A stretch of DNA of 5,055 nt from Chloroflexi bacterium RBG_16_70_13 (lineage in GTDB: Bacteria; Chloroflexota; Limnocylindria; Limnocylindrales; CSP1-4), in assembly GCA_001795245.1 (NCBI GenBank), contig MGOD01000132.1, positions 6,057 to 11,111 of the forward strand, written 5' to 3'. How positions within the stretch are numbered: position 1 is the first letter of the stretch; every line of letters starts with the position of its first letter. Positions 1 through 5,055 of the stretch are shown piece by piece. The position numbers and the translations under genes were made by a program. Under the pieces are notes generated by a model that worked only from the letters and a program-made list of their open reading frames with translations, ran no database searches and was not told the origin of the DNA.

Positions 1-123
1 CACCTGGGCCAGCCGATGGTCGGGACCTGGGACTGGCCCGGGATGATCGCTTGTGTGGTCATCGCCCTCGGGGGTGTCGTGCTCGCCGGCGTCGGGATCG
101 CCCGTCGGGACGTGGAGCGCTGA
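1..123 (+). CDS. C-terminal end of an ABC-2 type transporter permease (5' partial)
   Basis: The frame is open from base 1 and ends at TGA 121-123, giving 40 residues of a protein whose start lies outside the window. Residues about 15-33 form one hydrophobic helix rich in Val, Ala, Gly and Ile. It is followed directly by a positively charged tail, ARRDVER. A last transmembrane helix followed by a short R-R-D tail is the usual C-terminus of ABC-2 family permeases, which sit in the inner membrane and pair with an ATPase for export. Codons end mostly in G or C, as in the neighbouring genes, which supports a real gene. It converges with the permease gene on the other strand, only 27 bases away, so it is not part of that operon. 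The family call rests on a short tail, and another polytopic membrane protein is possible. Confidence 0.55.
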   Translation, partial: HLGQPMVGTWDWPGMIACVVIALGGVVLAGVGIARRDVER

Positions 124-150
124 CCCGCCGATCGAATGGTGGCCCGCGTC

Positions 151-2241
151 TCAGGATCGGCGCCGGCCCGCGGCAGCCACGGCCGGTGGCTCCGCGGTCG
201 GCGGCGCGGCGGCCCGCGGTTGCGTGTCGCCGTCGTCGCGACGATAGGGGACGGCGACGACGACGGTGTGCGGCCGCCCGAGGAGGGCGATCCGGAGCCG
301 TTTCGCCGACTGGTTGTAGAGGAGGCGCTCCCACCAGCTCCGGGCGACGTACTCCGGGATGACCACGAACGTGATCGGCGTGTCCTTCTCCGGGGGCCAG
401 GCAGCGTCGAGGACGTCGAGGTAGGCGAGGAGTGGCCCGACGAGCGCCCGGTACGGCGATTCGACGACGACGAGGGGCACGTCGGGCAGTTGGCGCTCCC
501 AGCGCTGGCGGATCGCGTCTGCCTCGTCGGGCTCATCCGACACGAGCACGGCGCGAACATCGGGGGCAATGGAGCGGCCCACGTTGACGGCGTGGACGAC
601 GGCCCGGTTCAGGCCCGGAACCGGCACGATGACGCGCTCTTCTCGATGGGGGGCGGGCAGGACTCCGTCGTCGCGGACCGCCAGCTTCGCGGCCGATGAA
701 CGGTACTGGTGATTGATGAACAGCATCATCACGACGAGTACCGGGATGACGACCGCCACGAGGAGCGATGGCGGGGCCTTGGCCACGGTGACGACGACCG
801 CGACGAACGCGGTCAGCACGCAGCCGAAGCCATTGATTCCGAGGCGCCACGTCAAGCCCGGGGGACGCTCGCGCAGCCAGTGCCTGACCATGCCGCCCTG
901 GCTGATCGTGAACGACACGAATACGCCGACCGAGTAGAGCGGGATCAGGGCTGTGGTGTTGCCCTCGAAGATCACGAGCAGGGCGATCGCGACGAGGCTC
1001 AGGATGACGATCCCGGAGGTGAAGGCCAGGCGATCGCCTCGGAAGCTGAACTGGCGCGGTAGGTACCCGTCGCGTGCCAGGATCGCGGCCAGTCTCGGGA
1101 AGGCGTTGTACGAGGTGTTGGCCGCGAGGAAGAGGATCAGGGCGGTGAAGGTCTGGAACAGGTAGAACCCGATCGAGCCGTCGCCGAAGGCGAGGGCCGC
1201 GACCTGGCTGATGACGGTCTTCGGGGCGAGCTCATCGATCGCGACGATCCCGAAGTTCAGGGCCACGAACGTGATCCCCAGGAACAGGACCGCCAGGAGG
1301 ACGGCCACGATCGTCAGGGTGGCCGCCGCGTTCTTCGGCTCCGGCGGCTTGAACGCCGGCACGCCGTTGGCGATCGCCTCCGTGCCGGTGAGGGCGACCG
1401 AGCCCGAGGCGAACGCCCGGATGATCAGCAGCAGCCCGAGCGGTTCCAGGGGGCTGGGTGCCCCCGGCAGGGGTGAGGGCGGCGCCGCGTGCTCGCCCAG
1501 GACGATGATCCGGTACATGCCGATCGCGATCATGAGGAGGGCCGAACCGACGAACAGGTACGTGGGGATCGCGAAGATGTTCCCCGATTCGCGGAGGCCC
1601 CGAAGGTTGCCGAGGGTGATCAGCACGATCGCGGCGACCCCGATGAGCAGGCGCTCCCCGGCGACCCCGGGGACCGCGGAGATGATCTGCTCGACCGCCG
1701 ACGCGGTCGAGACGGCCACGGTCATGACGTAGTCGACCAGCAGCGCCCCGGCGGCGATGAGCGATGCCAGGGCCGGCAGATTCGCCCGGGCGACGGCATA
1801 GGCGCCCCCGCCCGAGGGGTAGGCGTAGCCGATCTGCCGATAGCTCGTCGATACGACGGCGAGGAGGAGGGCGATCGCCGCGGCGACCGGGAGGCTCAGG
1901 AAGAGGAAGCCGGCACCGGCCAGGACGAGGACGCGGAGGATCTCCTCCGTCGCATAGGCCGAGGAGCTGATCGGGTCGGAGCTGAAGATCGCAAGGGCCT
2001 TCTTCTTGGGCAGCCGCTCCTCGATCTCCTCGTGGATCGAGAGTGGGCGGCCGAAGAGGATCGCCCGGACCCTCGCCAGCGCCCGACCGGCCGGCGTGTG
2101 CGGCTGCGATGCCGCCTCCTTGGCCACGAGCCGGCCTTCGCCCGAGTAGCGGAAGAAGGCCGTGTGCGGGCGCTCGACGCGAACCCGTCGATCTCCGACC
2201 TTGCGGCCCTGGAGGGCCCGCGGCCTGCGACCCGCGATCAT
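151..2241 (-). CDS. kimA: KimA-like APC-superfamily potassium importer with C-terminal USP-like domain
   Basis: A 696-residue inner-membrane transporter. The core (about 80-515) has roughly twelve hydrophobic segments and the motif series I know from B. subtilis KimA (YdaO), a proton-coupled K+ importer: KALAIFSSDPISSSAYATE, SYRQIGYAYPSGGGAY, LLVDYVMTVAVS, NLRGL, ALTGTEAI, LAANTSYNAFPRLA, RGDRLAF, LIPLYSVGVF. The residues reported to form the KimA K+ site (D36, Y43, Y118, T121, S125, T230, E233) correspond to D89, Y96, Y171, T174, S178, T285 and E288, at constant offsets of 53 then 55. Residues about 534-668 form the cytoplasmic universal-stress-like domain (VIVPVPGL, YNQSAKRLR), which in KimA binds cyclic-di-AMP. 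About 53 extra residues precede the KimA-like start, and a Pro/Ala-rich tail ends the protein. The ATG at 2241 was chosen because it overlaps the upstream stop as ATGA and precedes all conserved sequence. Generic amino-acid permease is the alternative, but the full-length motif match favours potassium. Confidence 0.87.
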   Translation of the reverse strand: MIAGRRPRALQGRKVGDRRVRVERPHTAFFRYSGEGRLVAKEAASQPHTPAGRALARVRAILFGRPLSIHEEIEERLPKKKALAIFSSDPISSSAYATEEILRVLVLAGAGFLFLSLPVAAAIALLLAVVSTSYRQIGYAYPSGGGAYAVARANLPALASLIAAGALLVDYVMTVAVSTASAVEQIISAVPGVAGERLLIGVAAIVLITLGNLRGLRESGNIFAIPTYLFVGSALLMIAIGMYRIIVLGEHAAPPSPLPGAPSPLEPLGLLLIIRAFASGSVALTGTEAIANGVPAFKPPEPKNAAATLTIVAVLLAVLFLGITFVALNFGIVAIDELAPKTVISQVAALAFGDGSIGFYLFQTFTALILFLAANTSYNAFPRLAAILARDGYLPRQFSFRGDRLAFTSGIVILSLVAIALLVIFEGNTTALIPLYSVGVFVSFTISQGGMVRHWLRERPPGLTWRLGINGFGCVLTAFVAVVVTVAKAPPSLLVAVVIPVLVVMMLFINHQYRSSAAKLAVRDDGVLPAPHREERVIVPVPGLNRAVVHAVNVGRSIAPDVRAVLVSDEPDEADAIRQRWERQLPDVPLVVVESPYRALVGPLLAYLDVLDAAWPPEKDTPITFVVIPEYVARSWWERLLYNQSAKRLRIALLGRPHTVVVAVPYRRDDGDTQPRAAAPPTAEPPAVAAAGRRRS

Positions 2242-2492
2242 TCCCCGCGTGGCCCGACGATCGCGGTCACGGTGTCGGGCTGTTCCCGCGTCAGGGTGAA
2301 ACGGACGCCCGCCAGCTGCGCCCGGACGAGACCCTGGGCCGCCACCTCGTCGAGGCCGGCCAGGCCGGTCACGTGGACGCGGATGGCTACCCCGTATGCG
2401 ACCAGCTCGATGGCGGCGATGAGCTCGCCGAGGGCTCGATCGGCCGCGATCGGGACGGCGACGGGCAGGAGGGTCGGGCGAGGGTGGTCCAC
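2238..2492 (-). CDS. Small STAS-like protein, translationally coupled to the KimA-like transporter
   Basis: 84 residues, no signal peptide or membrane helix, so probably cytoplasmic. The apparent order is strand (LLPVAVPI), helix (ADRALGELIAAIELVAYG), strand (VAIRVHVTGL), helix (LDEVAAQGLVRAQLAG), strand (VRFTLTRE), strand (TVTAIVG). A hydrophobic strand ending in a D/T-x-G-L turn, then LD and an amphipathic helix with L-x-R-x-Q-L, then G-V-R-x-x-L, resembles compact STAS domains of the MlaB or anti-sigma-antagonist type. The usual phosphorylatable Ser after LD is Glu (LDEVA). The start is the GTG at 2492: an in-frame TGA lies 23 codons upstream with no ATG, GTG or TTG between. The stop overlaps the permease ATG (ATGA), so the two are probably co-translated. 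Nearly every codon ends in G or C, as expected of a real gene here. STAS is my inference from the pattern; an unrelated small alpha/beta fold is possible. The function is unknown, but a partner or regulator of the transporter is the simplest guess. Confidence 0.75.
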   Translation of the reverse strand: MDHPRPTLLPVAVPIAADRALGELIAAIELVAYGVAIRVHVTGLAGLDEVAAQGLVRAQLAGVRFTLTREQPDTVTAIVGPRGE

Positions 2493-2498
2493 GTCTCG

Positions 2499-2504
2499 AA
2501 CGTA
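2499..2504 (-). promoter_or_regulatory. Possible -10 element for a leaderless STAS-kimA transcript
   Basis: On the minus strand TACGTT (matches the first two and last bases of TATAAT) ends 6 nt before the GTG at 2492. No Shine-Dalgarno-like purine run lies at normal spacing, so transcription may begin at or next to the start codon. No convincing -35 box is visible; GTGGCC at 17-bp spacing matches only 3 of 6. The same arrangement occurs before the kinase gene. Inference only. Confidence 0.25.
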
Positions 2505-2547
2505 CGACTCGTCGCCAAGAGGCCACGTGCCGTCGGCTGGTCGCGAT

Positions 2548-2564
2548 CCCTCAAGGGACCCTCA
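2548..2564 (-). repeat. Two TGAGGG boxes 11 bp apart, possible response-regulator site
   Basis: On the minus strand TGAGGG occurs at 2564-2559 and again at 2553-2548, exactly 11 bp start to start. OmpR/PhoB-family regulators, to which KdpE belongs, often bind tandem half-sites about one helical turn apart. If transcription starts near 2492 the pair is centred around -64, a plausible activator position. The boxes are short and overlap the hairpin at 2555-2577, which may be the real reason for the sequence. Confidence 0.25.
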
Positions 2565-2577
2565 GGATTGGGCTCCC
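2555..2577 (-). other. Hairpin just after the kdpE stop codon
   Basis: On the minus strand GGGAGCCC pairs with GGGTCCC across the 8-nt loop AATCCTGA, giving a 7-bp stem with one bulged G. It begins 5 nt past the kdpE stop codon. Only two T residues follow, so it is not a standard intrinsic terminator. It could weakly separate kinDE-type expression from the transporter genes by attenuation or mRNA processing, or be chance in GC-rich DNA. Confidence 0.3.
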
Positions 2578-2582
2578 GCGGG

Positions 2583-3299
2583 CTACTCCTCAGCGCCGAC
2601 GCGGTAGCCGACCCCCGGCTCCGTAACGATGAGTCTGCGGAGCGAGCCCTCCGGATCCGCCGCGGCCAGCTTCCGCCGTACCTGGCTGACGTAGACGTGG
2701 ACGTAGTGATCCTCGCCGCGGTAGGCGTCGCCCCAGACCGCGCGGAGAAGGCGGCCCCGGGTGACGAGCCGGCCCGGGTGCGCAAGCAGGACGCGGAGGA
2801 TCTCGAACTCGCGCGGGGTGAGATCGACCCGCCGGCCCTCGACGGTGACCTCGTGGCGCAGGGCGTCGAGGACGAGAGGCCCGACGGCGACCCGGCCGCT
2901 CGCGTCGGCCGAGGGGCCGCCGGCCCGCCGCAGGACGGCCCGCAGGCGGGCGTGGAGCTCGGCGGTCCCGAACGGCTTCGTGACGTAGTCGTCGGCCCCC
3001 AGCTCGAGGGCCTCGACCTTCGTCGCCTCGGCGTCGCGGGCCGAGATCACAAGGATCGGCGTCGTCGCCTCGCGCCGGATCCGGGCGATGATCCGGGTCC
3101 CGTCCATGTCCGGCAGGCCGAGGTCGACGAGCACGACGTCCGGGCGGCGGGCCTCCCAGCGCTGGAGCGCCTCGCCCCCGCCCCGGACGTCCTCGACCTT
3201 GAAGCCACGGGCCACGAGGTCACGGCGCAGCGCAGAGCGCGTGGCGTCGTCGTCCTCGACGATCAGGACGCTCGGCCCGGGCTCGCGCTCGGCGGTCAC
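2583..3299 (-). CDS. kdpE: KdpE-type response regulator (OmpR/PhoB family)
   Basis: A 238-residue cytoplasmic transcription factor, close to the usual KdpE length of about 225-230. The receiver domain (about 10-125) has the acidic pair D16/D17 after VLIVE, the phosphoacceptor D59 in LVDLGLPDMDG, the switch serine S86 in ILVISARD, and K108 in GADDYVTKPFG. The winged-helix DNA-binding domain (about 138-236) has LTPREFEIL, a recognition-helix region with HYVHVYVSQVRRKL, and TEPGVGYRV near the end; the last two are strongly KdpE-like. The GTG at 3299 was chosen because it overlaps the kinase stop as GTGA and gives a normal N-terminus; the frame stays open further upstream, but only as the antisense-phase shadow of kdpD. 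It should be phosphorylated by the adjoining kinase. KdpE normally activates kdpFABC, which is absent here; its nearest candidate target is the STAS-kimA pair downstream. Confidence 0.93.
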   Translation of the reverse strand: MTAEREPGPSVLIVEDDDATRSALRRDLVARGFKVEDVRGGGEALQRWEARRPDVVLVDLGLPDMDGTRIIARIRREATTPILVISARDAEATKVEALELGADDYVTKPFGTAELHARLRAVLRRAGGPSADASGRVAVGPLVLDALRHEVTVEGRRVDLTPREFEILRVLLAHPGRLVTRGRLLRAVWGDAYRGEDHYVHVYVSQVRRKLAAADPEGSLRRLIVTEPGVGYRVGAEE

Positions 3300-4882
3300 G
3301 ACGCCGCGTCCACAACCGAGGGGATCGCCGCCGCGCGAAGCTCGACGTCGATCGCCAGCCCGCCGAGATCGCTGCGGCGCGCCGCGACCCGGCCGCCCAT
3401 CGCCTCGACGAAGCCGCGGACCACGGCGAGGCCGATGCCGATGCCGGTCCCGGGCGAGCGCCGCCTCCCGCCGGCCCGGAAGAAGCGGTCGAAGACTCGC
3501 GGCAGCGCCTCGTCGGGGACGCCGGGGCCGGAGTCCTCGACGGTCACGCACACGAGCGCCGCTCGATCATCCGAGCCGGCGGCGGATCCGGCGGCGACGC
3601 CGGCGGAGATCCGGATCGCGGAGCCCTCGGGCGTGTGGCGGATCGCGTTGTCCAGGAGGTTCACGAGGGCCTCCTCGAGGAGGATGGGGTCGGCGATGAC
3701 GGCGCCTTCTCCGGTGGCGACCTCGATCCGGCGGACGCCGGCGCGCCCTTCGACGAGTGCGATCGCCCCGGCCACGACGTCGTCGAGGTCGAGGGCCTCA
3801 TCTGCGACGCGAAGGACGCCGGCCTCGATGCGGCTTAGGTCGAGGAGGTTGCCGACGAGTCGGTTGAGCCGCTGGGCCTCCCGGTCGATGGAGGCGGCGC
3901 TCGCCCGGATCTCGTCGGGATCCAGGGCCACGTCCGGGTCCATGAGCGTGCCGGCGGAGGCCCGGATAGAGGCCAGCGGCGTCCGGAGGTCGTGCGACAC
4001 GGATTCGAGGAGGGCCGACTTCAGGGCGTCGCTCTGCTGGGCGATCTCGGCGCGACGCGTCTCGGACTCGAGGCGATCGTGGGCAAGCGCCTGGGCGACG
4101 AGGTCGGCGGCGACCCGGAGGAGCGTCGTCGTCTGGGTGTCGGGCAGGCCGTCGCCGGCGTCGCGTGAGGCCCACAGCGAGCCGATCGGCCGGCCAGCCT
4201 CCTCCATCCGGACGCGCACGTGGCGGGTGCTCGTGGGACCGGCTCCGCGGGCGGCCAGAGGCCCGCGGACCTGCGTCCATGCCGTCGCCCCGCCCGAGGC
4301 GTCCCGGTGGAGGACGGCGTAGCCGCGTGGGGAGGCACGGGCCGGCCCCTCCCAGCTCTGGCCGACGACGCGCTCGCCGGCGTCGTCGGCCCCGAGGCCG
4401 AACCAGACCTGCGGCATCCCCGCCTCCCGGGCGAGCGCGGCCGCGATCGCCGGCAGCGCGTCCGTCGTCGAGGTCCGCCTGGCGAGGGCCCGGGTGACGT
4501 CGAAGAGGGCCCGCGACTCGTGCTCCCTGGCGATCGCCGCCTCAGCGCGGCTCCGTTGCAGCGCGGCCAGCTGGCCGACCGTGACGGCGACGAACAGGAG
4601 CAGGACGAGGTGGAGCCACTCGTCCGGATCCGAGACGGTGAGCGTCAGGTACGGCTCGGTGAAAAGGAAGTCGTAGACGAGGACGGCCACGAGCGCGGTG
4701 AGCGACGCCCCGGTCACTCCGTACCGGATGGCGATCGCGGCGACCGCCACGAGGTAGACGTTCGAAGCGTTGGGGAGCTTGAGCCACCCCTCGAGCCCGG
4801 CCACGACGCCCGTCGCGACCGCCACCGCGGCAACGACGGCAAGCCCGACCTCGATCCAGCGTGCCACGCGCGGACGGCTCAT
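3296..4882 (-). CDS. kdpD: KdpD-like sensor histidine kinase lacking the N-terminal KdpD/USP modules
   Basis: A 528-residue inner-membrane kinase. Residues about 10-108 contain four hydrophobic segments with NVYLVAVAAIAIRYG and YDFLFTEPYLTLTVSD, typical of the KdpD membrane domain (DUF4118). Residues about 123-268 look like a degenerate GAF domain. The HisKA dimerisation helix has the phosphoacceptor H297 in SVSHDLRTPL. The ATPase domain has the N box with N408 and N412 (VNLLDNAIRHTPEG), G1 as DSGPGVP at 450-456, the F box around F464-F468 and G2 as GTGIGIGL at 478-485, so all catalytic boxes are intact. Full-length KdpD is about 890 residues; the cytoplasmic N-terminal sensor with its Walker motifs and the USP-like domain are absent. 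The start is firm: an in-frame TGA lies at 4954-4952 and no ATG, GTG or TTG occurs between it and the ATG at 4882. The stop overlaps the kdpE start (GTGA). The ligand sensed is unknown; potassium or osmotic stress is inferred from the family. Confidence 0.92.
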   Translation of the reverse strand: MSRPRVARWIEVGLAVVAAVAVATGVVAGLEGWLKLPNASNVYLVAVAAIAIRYGVTGASLTALVAVLVYDFLFTEPYLTLTVSDPDEWLHLVLLLFVAVTVGQLAALQRSRAEAAIAREHESRALFDVTRALARRTSTTDALPAIAAALAREAGMPQVWFGLGADDAGERVVGQSWEGPARASPRGYAVLHRDASGGATAWTQVRGPLAARGAGPTSTRHVRVRMEEAGRPIGSLWASRDAGDGLPDTQTTTLLRVAADLVAQALAHDRLESETRRAEIAQQSDALKSALLESVSHDLRTPLASIRASAGTLMDPDVALDPDEIRASAASIDREAQRLNRLVGNLLDLSRIEAGVLRVADEALDLDDVVAGAIALVEGRAGVRRIEVATGEGAVIADPILLEEALVNLLDNAIRHTPEGSAIRISAGVAAGSAAGSDDRAALVCVTVEDSGPGVPDEALPRVFDRFFRAGGRRRSPGTGIGIGLAVVRGFVEAMGGRVAARRSDLGGLAIDVELRAAAIPSVVDAAS

Positions 4883-4889
4883 CGATGTC

Positions 4890-4917
4890 AGCGTACCCCG
4901 GTCGGCCGCCAGGTCGA
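4890..4917 (-). promoter_or_regulatory. Possible leaderless promoter for the kdpD-like gene
   Basis: On the minus strand TCGACC (4 of 6 against TTGACA) lies 16 bp before TACGCT (3 of 6 against TATAAT). The -10 ends 7 nt before the ATG at 4882, and the intervening GACATCG holds no Shine-Dalgarno sequence; the nearest G-run is about 14 nt upstream. This fits a leaderless message, a common style in several high-GC phyla. The match scores are modest, so this remains a prediction. Confidence 0.3.
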
Positions 4918-4934
4918 AGATCGGGTTAGCCGCC
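4900..4934. repeat. Imperfect direct repeat GGTYRGCCGCC upstream of kdpD
   Basis: The + strand copies GGTCGGCCGCC (4900-4910) and GGTTAGCCGCC (4924-4934) match at 9 of 11 positions, with 24 bp between their starts. The proximal copy falls in the spacer of the proposed kdpD promoter, where a repressor or autoregulator could act. In DNA this GC-rich such a repeat can easily be chance. Confidence 0.15.
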
Positions 4935-5055
4935 CGCCGGGGACGAGGCGGTCAGGGCAAGAGTTGGGCGAGCACTCCGTGGCCACGTCCCGCTGCCGCC
5001 TGGCCTGCTCGAGCTCGGCTTCCACGTTGCTCCCGGCGGGTCGATCGTGGTAGGC
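4918..5055. other. Edge sequence with no confident gene
   Basis: No recognised protein, RNA gene or terminator is seen here. One minus-strand frame is open from the window edge to a TGA at 4890-4888 and would encode a fragment containing VEAELEQARRQRDVATEC, which could be the charged helical tail of an upstream gene ending 5 nt before kdpD. Its G/C content at the third codon position is only moderately above the other two, so coding potential is weak. If it is real, kdpD would be internal to a longer operon and the promoter proposed at 4890-4917 would be doubtful. Confidence 0.3.

Noticed and set aside
124..150. Bidirectional terminator between the convergent genes
   Set aside because: I see no strong inverted repeat and no T-tract in these 27 bases.
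2242..2526. N-terminal extension of the permease frame up to 2526
   Set aside because: This part is Arg/Pro/Gly-rich with no family similarity and is out of phase with the well-formed STAS-like gene. The ATGA overlap at 2238-2241 gives a better start.
2493..2582. Cyclic-di-AMP (ydaO-type) riboswitch in front of the KimA-like gene
   Set aside because: The space of 90 nt is too short for that riboswitch, which is well over 100 nt, and no familiar conserved segments are visible; nor are they seen upstream of kdpD.
3300..3551. N-terminal extension of the kdpE frame into kdpD
   Set aside because: The added residues are Arg-rich shadow sequence of the kinase ATPase domain. The GTG at 3299 gives a normal receiver-domain start and a GTGA overlap.
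2043..4322. A 759-codon open frame on the + strand antisense to kdpD, kdpE and the STAS-like gene
   Set aside because: Its translation is low-complexity, rich in Arg, Pro, Ala and Ser, with no domain. Long antisense frames are expected opposite genes with very high G/C at third positions, and the minus strand encodes clear conserved families.
4888..5055. Partial upstream gene on the minus strand ending 5 nt before kdpD
   Set aside because: Open to the window edge but with only weak codon bias and no recognisable family. It is not the missing KdpD N-terminus, as no Walker or USP motif is seen. Kept only as a note on the edge region.

Overview
This is a GC-rich window (roughly 70% by eye, not computed) with strong G/C preference at third codon positions. 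A KdpD with the DUF4118 region but no N-terminal sensor modules, next to a KimA-type permease, suggests a high-GC bacterium. I would guess Chloroflexota or Actinomycetota, but nothing here fixes the lineage. The window is almost completely coding.

Layout from left to right: (1) 1-123, + strand, the last 40 codons of a membrane protein that ends like an ABC-2 type permease; (2) a 27-nt convergent junction; (3) 151-2241, - strand, a 696-residue APC-superfamily permease very close in motif content to the Bacillus subtilis potassium importer KimA (YdaO), including its C-terminal universal-stress-like cytoplasmic domain; (4) 2238-2492, - strand, an 84-residue protein with a STAS-like pattern, whose stop overlaps the permease start as ATGA; (5) a 90-nt gap with a hairpin, an 11-bp-spaced direct repeat and a possible -10 element; (6) 2583-3299, - strand, a KdpE-type response regulator; (7) 3296-4882, - strand, a KdpD-like histidine kinase that overlaps kdpE as GTGA; (8) 4883-5055, a possible promoter and edge sequence with no confident gene.

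Read in the direction of transcription (right to left) the order is kdpD-like kinase, kdpE, STAS-like protein, KimA-like transporter. This looks like one potassium-homeostasis module. The kinase would sense a membrane or cytoplasmic potassium/osmotic cue and phosphorylate KdpE on Asp59. KdpE would then act on promoters, possibly including the gap in front of the STAS-kimA pair. The KimA-like protein would carry out the uptake. In the textbook arrangement KdpDE controls the P-type ATPase KdpFABC, and B. subtilis kimA is controlled by a cyclic-di-AMP riboswitch. Here a KdpDE pair sits directly upstream of a KimA, with a small uncharacterised protein translationally coupled to the transporter. 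That combination is the most interesting thing in the window.
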